From contig ONPG01000002.1 in assembly GCA_900319645.1 (NCBI GenBank), positions 186,001 through 250,000 of the forward strand: a stretch of DNA of 64,000 bases, read 5' to 3'. This DNA is from an uncultured Bacteroidales bacterium (GTDB taxonomy: Bacteria; Bacteroidota; Bacteroidia; Bacteroidales; Paludibacteraceae). Made by a program: the position numbers and the translations under genes. Below the pieces are notes generated by a model. That model was not told where the DNA came from. It searched no databases and saw nothing but the letters and a program-made list of their open reading frames with translations. This document shows positions 16,271 to 24,661 of this stretch, piece after piece (the stretch's first letter is position 1; every line of letters begins with the position of its first letter).

Positions 16271-17530
16271 TTATTCCCAAGGCATGGCATATTCTTCCTC
16301 CTCGGAATAGATGTTTTTGATACTATCGCAGACATGGCGGGGATTGCGGAGGAGGGGACGGGTGGAGTAGAAACACTCGCCGGTGATCTCGGGGATCGTG
16401 CGGTTGAGACGCATCTGGCGGGCGATTTCGTTGCCGGTGGACCAGGCGTTGGCTTTGGCTTTGGCATTGGGCTCTTCCAAGCGGTAGGGTGCCATGCCGA
16501 TGTAGAGTTTGCAGGTCGTGCCACGGACTTCGTTTGCCCACCAGTGTGCGAGGATCTCGTAGTCGGCCACGGTTTTGCCTATCTCCCAATAGAGTTGGGG
16601 GAGGACGTAGTCGATCCAGCCTTTTTGGATCCAGAGGCGGATGTCGGCATAGAGGTCGTCGTAGTTGGTGATTCCTGCGCGTGTGGCGGAACCCGTGGAA
16701 TCGACGGAGGCGTTGCGCCAGACACCGAAAGGCGAGATGCCGAACTCGACATCGTTGCGGCACTCGCGGATAGTTTCGCTGATGGCTTGAATAGCCAGAT
16801 TGACATTGTCCCGCCGCCAATCGGCGATGTTGTCAAAGCCGCGCGGATAGCGTTCGAAGGTCTTTTGGTCCGGCAGAGGCTGGCCTCCCACGGGGTAAGG
16901 ATAGAAATAATCATCCATGTGAATCGCCTGAATATCATAGCGTTGCACGATGTCCTGCACAACCATGCAAATCCATTCTCGGGTCTGAGGTAGACCGGGA
17001 TCGAAATACCACTGTTTGGCGTAACACCAGAACCAATCGGGTTGGCGGCGAATGATATGGTCTGGCGCGAGGATAGAGGTGTCGTTTTTAGCGAGATTGA
17101 CGCGGTAAGGGTTGAGCCAGACGTGTACCTCTATGTTGCGGGCGTGGGCTTGTTCGATGGTCCATTCGAGGGGATCAAACCATTTACTTATTTTCTCATT
17201 TTCGCATTTGTTCATTTGGACCCCCCATGAACCTTGTTTGCCGGTGAGCCAGTGTGAGACGGGTTCTAACTCGCTGTAATAGAGTGCGTCGGCGGTAGGG
17301 CGGACTTGGAAAATGATGGCGTTGATGCCGATAGAGTGCAGCGAATCGAGCAGGAAAAGCATTTCGGCTTTCTGGAGTTCCGGGTTGCCAACCGCTTCTT
17401 CGGAAGGCCAGTCGATATTCGCCACGGTGGCTATCCAAGCACCGCGGAACGTTATTTGACCCAAGACCGCTACGCTAAAGGACAAAAGACCAAAGATTAC
17501 TATGTTACGCAATTTGACCATTTTCAACAT
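16271..17530 (-). CDS. GHL10-type glycoside hydrolase, exported (419 aa)
   Basis: A short signal peptide (FGLLSFSVAVLGQ) precedes FRGAWIATVANIDWPS, the start of the GHL10 (DUF187-type) family. Further marks are NAIIFQVRPTADALYYS, HVWLNPYRV, IHMDDYFYPYP near residue 205 and ISPFGVWRN near 255, all typical of this TIM-barrel family. It probably acts on cell-wall or plant polysaccharides in the periplasm or at the surface. Two simple repeats are accommodated in frame: a CATTTTCG-type run near residues 108-116 and a GGCTTT/GGCATT run giving NAKAKANA near 354-361. The start at 17530 overlaps recF by 26 nt; the ATG at 17521 (MVKLRN) is an alternative. Confidence 0.8.
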   Translation of the reverse strand: MLKMVKLRNIVIFGLLSFSVAVLGQITFRGAWIATVANIDWPSEEAVGNPELQKAEMLFLLDSLHSIGINAIIFQVRPTADALYYSELEPVSHWLTGKQGSWGVQMNKCENEKISKWFDPLEWTIEQAHARNIEVHVWLNPYRVNLAKNDTSILAPDHIIRRQPDWFWCYAKQWYFDPGLPQTREWICMVVQDIVQRYDIQAIHMDDYFYPYPVGGQPLPDQKTFERYPRGFDNIADWRRDNVNLAIQAISETIRECRNDVEFGISPFGVWRNASVDSTGSATRAGITNYDDLYADIRLWIQKGWIDYVLPQLYWEIGKTVADYEILAHWWANEVRGTTCKLYIGMAPYRLEEPNAKAKANAWSTGNEIARQMRLNRTIPEITGECFYSTRPLLRNPRHVCDSIKNIYSEEEEYAMPWE

Positions 17531-18731
17531 GGAAGATTTTGGCGTTGTTGTTTGGGCGGAGGATATCGGTGAGGTGTTGGCGGTCGGTATCGGTGATGAA
17601 AATCTGTCCGAACTCAGGGCCTTGGATCATTTCGACGATGCGTTCGACTCGCTCGGAGTCGAGGCGGTCGAAGATATCGTCTAAGAGCAAGATAGGAGAA
17701 ACCCCTCCCAGCCTCCCCTCAAGGGAGGAGTTGTGATTTGATAAATACAAAGCTTGTGCCAGTTTCATGGCGAGTACGAAAGTGCGTTGTTGGCCTTGTG
17801 AGCCGACTTGCTTCAAGGGGAAGTCGCCGAGGCGCATATCGAGGTCGTCTTTGTGAATGCCCTGGGATGTCCAGCCGAGGATGAGGTCGCGCTGGCGTGT
17901 ACGTACGTACGCTTCTCGGAGATCGCGGTCTTGGAGTTGGGAGATATAACTCAAAACCGGTGTTTCTTCGTCTCCCGCAATGCGGTGATAGACCGATCCG
18001 AAATACGGCTCAAATCTCTCAAAGAACTCTGTCCTTTTGGCGAAGATATACTCGGCGGGTTCGACCATCTGCCACTCGAGGACTTCGAGGAGGTCAAACC
18101 CCACCTCGTTCCTCCCCTCAAGGGAGGAGGGATATTCGTCTGCTATCTTTTTGAGCAGGGCGTTACGCTGTTTGAGGAGGGCGTTGTAGGTGGTCAGACA
18201 ATCGAGGTACTTTCTGTCTAACTGGCTGATTACCACATCCATGAATCGCCTGCGTTCGTCGGATCCTTCGTCGATGAGTTGCTGGTCGGAAGGCGAGATC
18301 ATGACCAAGGGGATGAGGCCGATGTGGTCAATGAGCCGCTGGTAGTCTTTCTTGTCGCGGCGGAACTGCTTCTTCACGCCTTTGCGGAGACCGCAGGAGA
18401 TGGTGATTAGACCGTCCTTCGGACTCAAAGTAGAAAGACCACTATCGTTCAAAGTAGAAAGTGGCTTTGAGTCCTGTAATGACGTGCTTTCTACTTTCGA
18501 CTTTGTACTATACACCCCTTGAACCATCGCCATTTCTTCGCCGTGGGTGATGTTGAGGGAGTCCTGGGAGGTGAAAGCGGATTTGGCGAAACTCAACAGA
18601 TAAATCGCGTCCAGAACGTTGGTTTTGCCCTGACCGTTCAGCCCTACGAAGCAGTTGAGTTTGGGTGCAAACTCAAGAGCGGCATCGCGGATGTTGCGAT
18701 AGTTCAATATGTTGAGCGACTGTAGAATCAA
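17505..18731 (-). CDS. recF: RecF recombination mediator with in-frame repeat insertions (408 aa)
   Basis: RecF is an ABC/SMC-like ATPase that helps load RecA at single-strand gaps. The Walker A loop is GLNGQGKTN near residues 30-38, and the C-terminal half has the QGQQRTF signature and ILLLDDIFDRLD (Walker B). The protein is longer than the usual 360-370 residues because of three inserted segments: about residues 75-105 (encoded by a CAAAGTAGAAAG-type repeat), about 200-208 and about 332-343 (both reading SSLEGR, encoded by the palindrome CTCCCTTGAGGGGAG). All keep the frame. It is 65 nt downstream of the NtrC-like gene and overlaps the GHL10 gene. Confidence 0.9.
   Translation of the reverse strand: MILQSLNILNYRNIRDAALEFAPKLNCFVGLNGQGKTNVLDAIYLLSFAKSAFTSQDSLNITHGEEMAMVQGVYSTKSKVESTSLQDSKPLSTLNDSGLSTLSPKDGLITISCGLRKGVKKQFRRDKKDYQRLIDHIGLIPLVMISPSDQQLIDEGSDERRRFMDVVISQLDRKYLDCLTTYNALLKQRNALLKKIADEYPSSLEGRNEVGFDLLEVLEWQMVEPAEYIFAKRTEFFERFEPYFGSVYHRIAGDEETPVLSYISQLQDRDLREAYVRTRQRDLILGWTSQGIHKDDLDMRLGDFPLKQVGSQGQQRTFVLAMKLAQALYLSNHNSSLEGRLGGVSPILLLDDIFDRLDSERVERIVEMIQGPEFGQIFITDTDRQHLTDILRPNNNAKIFHVENGQIA
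17701..17730. repeat. Palindromic repeat inside recF
   Basis: The plus strand reads CCTCCCAGCCTCCCCTCAAG and then GGAGGAG. A second copy is at 18096-18130 in the same gene and a third, intergenic, at 48200-48233. The core CTCCCCTCAAGGGAGGAG is nearly self-complementary. Confidence 0.8.
18096..18130. repeat. Palindromic repeat inside recF, second copy
   Basis: It has the same CTCCCCTCAAGGGAGGAG core as 17701-17730 with an AACCCC flank. Both recF copies are translated in the same frame to SSLEGR. Confidence 0.8.
18410..18512. repeat. Dispersed repeat with GACCGTCCTTCGGAC core inside recF
   Basis: The first 51 bp match 28998-29047 (end of the RND permease gene) at nearly every base. The core hairpin GTCC-TTC-GGAC also occurs in the GldA-like gene near 49690. 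The rest is made of CAAAGTAGAAAG units in both orientations. Confidence 0.75.
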
Positions 18732-18796
18732 TGTGATTGACGAGTTTCCGTGAAATCGATATTTCGATATATCGATATTCCGAGATTTATTTTGAA

Positions 18797-19981
18797 TTAG
18801 GCATATAGTTCAACATCGGCGGCAGTTATTTGGGGACCGGCGAGAATGATGAGCCGCTCGACGACGTTGCGGAGCTGGCGGATGTTGCCCGTCCATTGTT
18901 TGGATTGGAGGGCTTGGATGGCATCGTCGTCAAACGCCTTGACTGCTATACCTTGCTCGTCGCAGATCTTCTCGGCGAAATAGTTGACCAGCAGCGGAAT
19001 ATCTTCAATGCGGTCGTTGAGCGCCGGGACGTGGATGGGGATGACGTTGAGGCGGTGGAAGAGGTCTTCGCGGAAATTACCCTTTGCTATTTCTGCGGCG
19101 AGGTCTTTGTTGGTAGCGGCGAGCACGCGCACGTTCACTTTGACGGGTTTGTCTGAGCCGACGCGTGTGATTTCGGATTCCTGGAGGGCACGCAGCACTT
19201 TGGTCTGCGCTGCGAGCGACATGTCGCCTATCTCATCGAGGAAGAGTGTTCCTCCGTCGGCTTGCTCAAACTTGCCTGCCCGGTCTTTGACCGCTCCGGT
19301 GAACGAGCCTTTCATGTGTCCGAAGAGTTCAGATTCAATCAGTTCGGACGGAATCGCCGCGCAGTTGACTTCGACCATCGGTCCGTTAGCACGGGCGGAG
19401 TTTTGGTGAATGAGGTGTGCGACCACCTCTTTGCCTGTTCCGTTGGGACCGGTGATGAGCACACGTGCTTCGGTGGGCGCGACCTTGTTTATTATTTCGC
19501 GTACGCGCATGATAGCGGCACTCTCTCCGACCATCTGCGGCCCCTTGGCTGCCACGCGTTTGCGGAGCTGTTTGGTCTCCTGTTTGAGGGTTTTGGATTC
19601 GAGCGCGTTCTTGGTGGTGATGAGTATTCGGTTGAGATCCAGCGGTTTGAGAAGGAAATCGTACGCTCCGAGTTTGAGCGCCTGAACGGCAGTCTCCACA
19701 TCTCCGTGTCCTGTGATCATCACAACGGGGGTGTCGGCGGACTCGAAAGTCTCGCCATTAGTCCCTTCGCCGTTGGCTTTCAGTTGTGCCAGCACTTCCA
19801 TTCCGTCCATTCCGGGCATTTTGATGTCGGAATAGATGAGGTCGTAAGCCGTTTGGCGCGCCATGTCGAGTCCTTGTGTCCCGTTTTCGGCTACGTCCAC
19901 CGTGTGTCCTTCGTCGGCAAGAATCTCACGGAGCGTATTGCGGATTCCCCGTTCGTCGTCTATGATAAGTAATTTAGCCAT
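18797..19981 (-). CDS. NtrC-family response regulator lacking a DNA-binding domain (394 aa)
   Basis: Residues 1-120 are a receiver domain (LLIIDDE, phospho-acceptor Asp near 53 in YSDIKMPGMDG, Lys in LLKPLD). Residues about 145-370 are a sigma-54 AAA+ domain with Walker A GPNGTGKE, GSFTGA (the sigma-54 contact loop, usually GAFTGA), and GGTLFLDEIGDM. The protein stops at ADVELYA just after the AAA C-subdomain, so the Fis-type HTH seen in most NtrC proteins (about 450 residues) is missing. It could work from solution, as some HTH-less activators do, or through a partner. No sensor kinase is adjacent. Its promoter is at 20031-20061. The GETGTGKE consensus is changed to GPNGTGKE. Confidence 0.85.
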   Translation of the reverse strand: MAKLLIIDDERGIRNTLREILADEGHTVDVAENGTQGLDMARQTAYDLIYSDIKMPGMDGMEVLAQLKANGEGTNGETFESADTPVVMITGHGDVETAVQALKLGAYDFLLKPLDLNRILITTKNALESKTLKQETKQLRKRVAAKGPQMVGESAAIMRVREIINKVAPTEARVLITGPNGTGKEVVAHLIHQNSARANGPMVEVNCAAIPSELIESELFGHMKGSFTGAVKDRAGKFEQADGGTLFLDEIGDMSLAAQTKVLRALQESEITRVGSDKPVKVNVRVLAATNKDLAAEIAKGNFREDLFHRLNVIPIHVPALNDRIEDIPLLVNYFAEKICDEQGIAVKAFDDDAIQALQSKQWTGNIRQLRNVVERLIILAGPQITAADVELYA

Positions 19982-20030
19982 TTTCGCATTTACCTATTTT
20001 TGTATTTACGCATTTTCACATTTTAGCGTG

Positions 20031-20061
20031 CAAAGGTAGCACTTTTTTTTGACATGTGCAA
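20031..20061 (-). promoter_or_regulatory. Promoter of the NtrC-like gene
   Basis: TTGCACATGTCA, an A tract, then TACCTTTG at 20031-20038 with 23-nt spacing; transcription starts near 20024, about 43 nt before the ATG. Confidence 0.7.
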
Positions 20062-20098
20062 GCATTTGGCTATTTTTCTAAAAAAATCACTTTTTATT

Positions 20099-20128
20099 TT
20101 GCCATGTGAAAAATTTTTCGTATCTTTG
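20099..20128 (+). promoter_or_regulatory. Promoter of the tandem OB-fold secreted protein gene
   Basis: TTGCCATGTGAAAAA then TATCTTTG at 20121-20128 (22 nt apart here, one shorter than the other cases). It is divergent from the NtrC promoter, about 38 bp away. Confidence 0.65.
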
Positions 20129-20200
20129 CACCGAATATGTGGAATCGTGTTTTCACAAACATATTAACCCAATTTTTTATTTAATCAAATTTCAATTATC

Positions 20201-22348
20201 ATGAAAAAATTATTTACTTTTGTTATCGCTGCGATGGCAGCCATGACAATGAGTGCAAAGGATGACATGATTACTTTTGGTGATTCCGCAGTAGCCAAAG
20301 GTGCATGGTCAAACGACAAAGTGTTTACCGGAATCGAGGAAGTTCTTTCAGTCAAGCTGGTAGATCCTGAAGGAAAGATGGAAATTGACCTCAACAAGGC
20401 TAATTTCGGCACGAAGGAGAATTACGACGTACTGGGCAGCCGTCTGAAAACAGGTGGCAAATCGACTTCGGAGAAGAACTACATGGAAGTAACGGTAGCC
20501 GAGGACGGTCTGTTTTACATTTTTGCACGTACGGGTAGTAACAGCGCAACCGACCGCAATGTGGTTGTTGCGAACGAGAAGGATACCCTGCTGAACCAGA
20601 TTCTCAAAGAAGAAGATGCTGAGGAACTCAAAGTAAACGACAGCACAACGATTAAGATCTATCCGGCTTATTCGGCAGACTTGAAAGCAGGTGTAGTGTA
20701 TCGTCTGAGTTACCCGGTTGGCAGTATTAACTTCTATGGTTTCGGTTTCTCGAACGAAGCAGAGGAGGTTTCGCAGGTTGTTACATTTGATTTCTCGACC
20801 GCAGCAGGTGTACAGGAGCTGAATATCGCTCTTCCTGATTCCTCCAAGGGAACCGACCTGTCGGGCGCAACCTATACGAAGGATGGCGTTACTTTCAGTT
20901 GCGTAAAGAATAACAACAACGATACCCGTATCTGGAACAGCAAGAACAACGGTGTTTATGAGCTTCGTACTTATAAAGATAACACCCTGACTTTTGCAGC
21001 AGCAGAAAATATTACTGCCATCGAGTTTGAGGGTTCGGTTGTCAAGTTTGCCGAGATTGCCGCAGGCAACGTGTGGGAAGGTTCCGCTAAGGAGGTTACG
21101 TTTACCGCTACTGAAACTTGCAAAATCAGCAAGGTAACCGTTTATGTAGGTGGCAAGCCGGCCGAGAAAGAGGTTATCGAGGTATCTGTAGCACAGGCTC
21201 TTCTGGCAGGAAATGCATTGGATTCGCTGGCTACTTCTACCGAGGATTATGCAGTAACCGGTTATGTAGTAAGTTCGCAGCCGTTCAACCCGCAGTACGG
21301 CAACCAGATCTGGTTCATGGCTGACGATGCTGAAAACAGTTCTTCACAGGAGTTCGAGGCTTACGCTTGCAACGTAGTTGAGAACGGTACTCCGAAGCAG
21401 GTAATTGACGGCGACATCGTGAAACTGACCGGAAAACTGACCAAATATTACGACAAGAACGCCGGCAAGTTCATCATCGAGATCAAGAACGGTATTGCTG
21501 AGTTCGTACAGAAAGCAGAAGGCGATCACGATCTGCCGGTAATCAAAGTAGATACTATTACTGTAGCAGAGGCTATCGCAGTAGCTCAGACACTGACTCC
21601 GGAAGCCAGCCAAAAGGCTGTTACCGAGGATACCTATGCTGTCAAAGGTTATGTGGTTAAGATCAAAGATGCTTACGATCCGAAGTACGGCAACGCAACG
21701 TTCTATATGTCAGATACGGCAACGGCTACTTATGGTAACTTCCAGGTTTATCGCGGCAAACTGAAAGCTGAAGATGCCGAGAAGCTTGTGCCGGGTGCAT
21801 TTGTGATGGTAACCGGAAAGATTGAGAACTACAACGGCGGCGATTACAATTCTTATCAGATAGCTTTAGGCAACGTTGAGATTTTGGTAGAGGCTCCGGA
21901 AGTTAAGATTGATACTGTTTCTGTAGCTGAAGCTTTGGAAATCGGTCAGGCATTGGCAGACAACACCACCACCGACAAACCGTATTGCGTAAAGGGTTAT
22001 GTAGTGAAAGCTTACGACTACGACACCGAATACAACAACCAGAACTTCTATATGGCAGACGAGGCTGATGCGTTTGGTGAGTTCTATGCTTTCCGTGCTA
22101 AACCGGCTGAGCCTGTTAAGGATGGTGACCTGATTATCCTGACCGGAAAGATCAAGAAATATGTCAGCAAAGATGGCACCAAGACCACTATTGAGCTTGA
22201 GTACGGCGAGGTAGAGGTTATTCAGGCAGCAGAGGGAATCGAGAACATCGTTCTGACCGAGAAGGCTCAGAAAGTGATGGTTGACGGCGTAATGTATATC
22301 GTACGCGACGGCAAGATGTATGACGTTCGCGGTACGCAGGTTCGCTAA
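20201..22348 (+). CDS. Secreted protein with tandem OB-fold-like domains (715 aa)
   Basis: A signal peptide (residues 1-19, ending MSA) is followed by a beta-rich N-terminal region (about 20-320). Three repeats of about 115 residues follow (starting near 328, 448 and 572), each with VAEAxxxAQ, then YxVKGYVV, a Y(G/N)NxxFYMADxA strand pair, and DGDxVxLTGKIxKY. This is the pattern of OB-fold domains seen in Bacteroidales secreted proteins. The end reads MYIVRDGKMYDVRGTQVR, the shared short tail. It is presumably a surface-bound carbohydrate- or nucleic-acid-binding protein. It is a single-gene unit with its own promoter and a strong terminator at 22386-22414. Confidence 0.75.
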   Translation: MKKLFTFVIAAMAAMTMSAKDDMITFGDSAVAKGAWSNDKVFTGIEEVLSVKLVDPEGKMEIDLNKANFGTKENYDVLGSRLKTGGKSTSEKNYMEVTVAEDGLFYIFARTGSNSATDRNVVVANEKDTLLNQILKEEDAEELKVNDSTTIKIYPAYSADLKAGVVYRLSYPVGSINFYGFGFSNEAEEVSQVVTFDFSTAAGVQELNIALPDSSKGTDLSGATYTKDGVTFSCVKNNNNDTRIWNSKNNGVYELRTYKDNTLTFAAAENITAIEFEGSVVKFAEIAAGNVWEGSAKEVTFTATETCKISKVTVYVGGKPAEKEVIEVSVAQALLAGNALDSLATSTEDYAVTGYVVSSQPFNPQYGNQIWFMADDAENSSSQEFEAYACNVVENGTPKQVIDGDIVKLTGKLTKYYDKNAGKFIIEIKNGIAEFVQKAEGDHDLPVIKVDTITVAEAIAVAQTLTPEASQKAVTEDTYAVKGYVVKIKDAYDPKYGNATFYMSDTATATYGNFQVYRGKLKAEDAEKLVPGAFVMVTGKIENYNGGDYNSYQIALGNVEILVEAPEVKIDTVSVAEALEIGQALADNTTTDKPYCVKGYVVKAYDYDTEYNNQNFYMADEADAFGEFYAFRAKPAEPVKDGDLIILTGKIKKYVSKDGTKTTIELEYGEVEVIQAAEGIENIVLTEKAQKVMVDGVMYIVRDGKMYDVRGTQVR

Positions 22349-22385
22349 TTTCTGATACTGAAAGATCCGCCCATGAGACGGAACG

Positions 22386-22414
22386 GAGGGACGCAATTTT
22401 GCGTCCCTCTTTTT
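22386..22414 (+). terminator. Intrinsic terminator
   Basis: Arms GAGGGACGCAA and TTGCGTCCCTC (11 bp) with a tight loop, followed by TTTTT. Confidence 0.85.
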
Positions 22415-22483
22415 GTAATAGCACGATTTTGCAAAGTGGACTTTACAAAGAAACTTTTGAAGTGCAAAAAGTTTCCGAGTTTC

Positions 22484-22514
22484 TTGTGTATGTCGTAATT
22501 TTTTTGTAATTTTG
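22484..22514 (+). promoter_or_regulatory. Promoter of the TetR-efflux operon
   Basis: TTGTGTATGTCG and TAATTTTG (22507-22514) are 23 nt apart. A CTGAAAA-type tandem repeat fills the leader up to the ATG at 22570. Confidence 0.65.
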
Positions 22515-22569
22515 CAGCCGATTTCGCAAAACTGAAAACTGAAAACTGAAAGGTGAAAGGGAAATAAGT

Positions 22570-23178
22570 ATGGCTGACGATCAAAAATGCCAAATAATCA
22601 AGACGGCTGGCGAGATGTTCTTTCGTCTGGGAATCCGTAGTGTGTCGATAGACGACATCTGCAAGGAATTGGGGATGTCGAAGAAGACCTTCTACGTTTA
22701 TTTCCCGAGCAAAGACGAGCTGGTAGCACAGTTGCTGCACAGCAATGTGATGTATATCTCCCGCAAGATGGAGGAGCTGGCGCAAATGAAGGACTTCCGC
22801 CAACTGGTAGTTAAGTTTCTGAGACATCAGGATGCTGAGAAAAATGATGTGCGGAGAGTGCCGCAGTTGGTATATGACCTCAAGAAATACTATCCCCGTC
22901 AGTTTGCGGATTTCCAGAAAGAGTGCTTCGAGTCGCAGAAAGCCTATATCCAGGCCTATCTGGAACAAGGTCAGCAGGAAGGTCTCGTGCGCGCGAACCT
23001 TAATATAGAATTAACCGCCACGCTTTTTGCTCGGATTCACAACGGAGCCATTCGCGATTTCGAGGACATCGAAGCGCAAGGCATCAATATGCACCAGTTG
23101 GGCCACACGGCAATGGATGTGTTTGTTCGCGGCGTGCTGAGCGAGGAGGGACTCGCTCTCTATAATGGGAAAGTATAG
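22570..23178 (+). CDS. TetR-family repressor (202 aa)
   Basis: Residues about 8-60 are a TetR HTH (AGEMFFRLGIRSVSIDDICKE, then GMSKKTFYVYFPSKDELV). The rest is a helical ligand-binding domain with no distinctive motif. It is the first gene of a four-gene run (TetR, TolC, MFP, RND), separated from the TolC gene by 48 nt filled with a CCAGAAATC-type repeat. It most likely represses this efflux operon, including itself, and is released by a pump substrate. The ligand cannot be predicted. Cytosolic. Confidence 0.9.
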   Translation: MADDQKCQIIKTAGEMFFRLGIRSVSIDDICKELGMSKKTFYVYFPSKDELVAQLLHSNVMYISRKMEELAQMKDFRQLVVKFLRHQDAEKNDVRRVPQLVYDLKKYYPRQFADFQKECFESQKAYIQAYLEQGQQEGLVRANLNIELTATLFARIHNGAIRDFEDIEAQGINMHQLGHTAMDVFVRGVLSEEGLALYNGKV

Positions 23179-23226
23179 AATCCCAGAAATCCAGAAATCC
23201 AAAAATCCCAGAAATCCAGAACATAA

Positions 23227-24579
23227 ATGAAACGATATATGAGAAAGATCTTATTTTTGATGATGGCACTTGTGATGAGTGTTACGATGATGGCAGAGGA
23301 CCATGTGATGGCAGCTACGCACGGATCGCGTGACATCCAACGGGATGTACCCGATTCGCTCAGTCTGAGTCTGAAAGAAGCACAGGAGTATGCTATCCAG
23401 CAAAACCGCACGCTGAAGAACGCTTCGCTGGCCGTTCAGGAAGCGTACGCGAAACGCTGGCAGACCATTGCCGCTATGCTGCCCCAGGCAGACGGAAATT
23501 ACACCTACAGCAACTACTGCGGCTATAGCGCCACGCTGAACATGGCCGGAACGGAGATTCCTATTAGCATGCCGAACGTGGGTGCGTTAGGAGTGACCGC
23601 TTCGATGGGTATCAACGGAGCCGGAATAGTTGGGGCTTTGCTCAATAACATCGCTATCGACATGAAGAAAATCGCGTTGCAGCAATCCGAGAGCGAGTTG
23701 CGCAGTAGTGTGATGAGCAGTTATGTGTCTGTGCTGGCGCTACAGAGTATATCCAATCTTCTGGATTCCAGTTTGATGAACATCCAGAACTTGGAGCAGA
23801 TCACCCAGAACTCGGTTTATGCCGGAGCCGCCGAGCAGACTACTGCCGACCAGATCCGCGTGCGTGTGAACACATTGAAGAACTCCATCAACACCCAGAA
23901 ACGGAATATCGAGTTGGCAACCAACAGTCTGAAAGTGCTGCTGGATGTGCCGGTAGAGACCAAGCTGTTTCTGACTGAGGAAATCGACGCTATTCTTTCT
24001 CCTGAGCGTGTGCTGACGCTGCTGAGCGAAGATTTTGACATTCATAACAACCTCACCTATCAGCAGGTAGCCAAATCGACCGAACTTGCCAAACGCAATG
24101 TGCATCTGGCAGGCTGGGCTTACGGTCCGACGCTGAGTGTGGCCTATAACTACGCCAACCAGCGTTACTACGGCGAAGGAGGTATGCGTATGACGCCTCC
24201 GAACACCGTTCAGTTGCGCGTGACGATGCCGTTGTGGTCGTCAGGCAAGCGTGCAGCGGGCGTGGTAGAGAAAAAGATTGCGTACGAAGAGGCGAAGAAC
24301 ACTCTCTCGGAGACCACCGACAATCTGGCTATCCAATACCGCCAGTTGCGGTTCAACCTGACGAATGCGTACGAGACCTATCTGAACGAGAAAGAGAATA
24401 TCGAGGTGACCCAGCGCGTGTTCAATTCCGCGACCGAGAAATTCAAATGGGGAGCTGCATCCAACCTGGAGCTCACGAACGCATCCAACGACCTGATTAA
24501 CGCGCAATCGACCTACGTGCAGGCAATGCTGACGCTGATCAACGCGCAGTCGGATCTGGAGGAGTTCTTGAATAAATAA
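23227..24579 (+). CDS. TolC-family outer-membrane efflux protein (450 aa)
   Basis: A signal peptide (about residues 1-23) is followed by the two-fold repeat of TolC-type helices: LSLKEAQEYAIQQN near 43-56 and the second-half helix (ENIEVTQRVFNSATEKFKWGAASNLELTNASNDL near 395-430). It would form the outer-membrane channel and periplasmic tunnel of the tripartite pump encoded by the next two genes. Length (450) is normal. The start MKRYMRKILFLMMALV was kept; MRKILFL four residues later is an alternative. The spacer to the next gene is a CTCGTGATCTCGTGAC-type repeat. Confidence 0.9.
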   Translation: MKRYMRKILFLMMALVMSVTMMAEDHVMAATHGSRDIQRDVPDSLSLSLKEAQEYAIQQNRTLKNASLAVQEAYAKRWQTIAAMLPQADGNYTYSNYCGYSATLNMAGTEIPISMPNVGALGVTASMGINGAGIVGALLNNIAIDMKKIALQQSESELRSSVMSSYVSVLALQSISNLLDSSLMNIQNLEQITQNSVYAGAAEQTTADQIRVRVNTLKNSINTQKRNIELATNSLKVLLDVPVETKLFLTEEIDAILSPERVLTLLSEDFDIHNNLTYQQVAKSTELAKRNVHLAGWAYGPTLSVAYNYANQRYYGEGGMRMTPPNTVQLRVTMPLWSSGKRAAGVVEKKIAYEEAKNTLSETTDNLAIQYRQLRFNLTNAYETYLNEKENIEVTQRVFNSATEKFKWGAASNLELTNASNDLINAQSTYVQAMLTLINAQSDLEEFLNK

Positions 24580-24655
24580 TAACGTGATTTCGTGACCTCG
24601 TGATCTCGTGACCTCGTGATCTCGTCATTTCGTAATAACGATAAATCGAAAAAAC
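24580..24655. repeat. Simple repeat in the TolC-MFP spacer
   Basis: Units of about 9-10 nt (CTCGTGATCT / CTCGTGACCT) repeat about five times. The same motif is translated inside the NRPS gene (36840-36862, 37528-37556, 39895-39925), and a CTCGTAAT variant sits at 29838-29866. Confidence 0.8.
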
Positions 24656-24661
24656 AACAAT

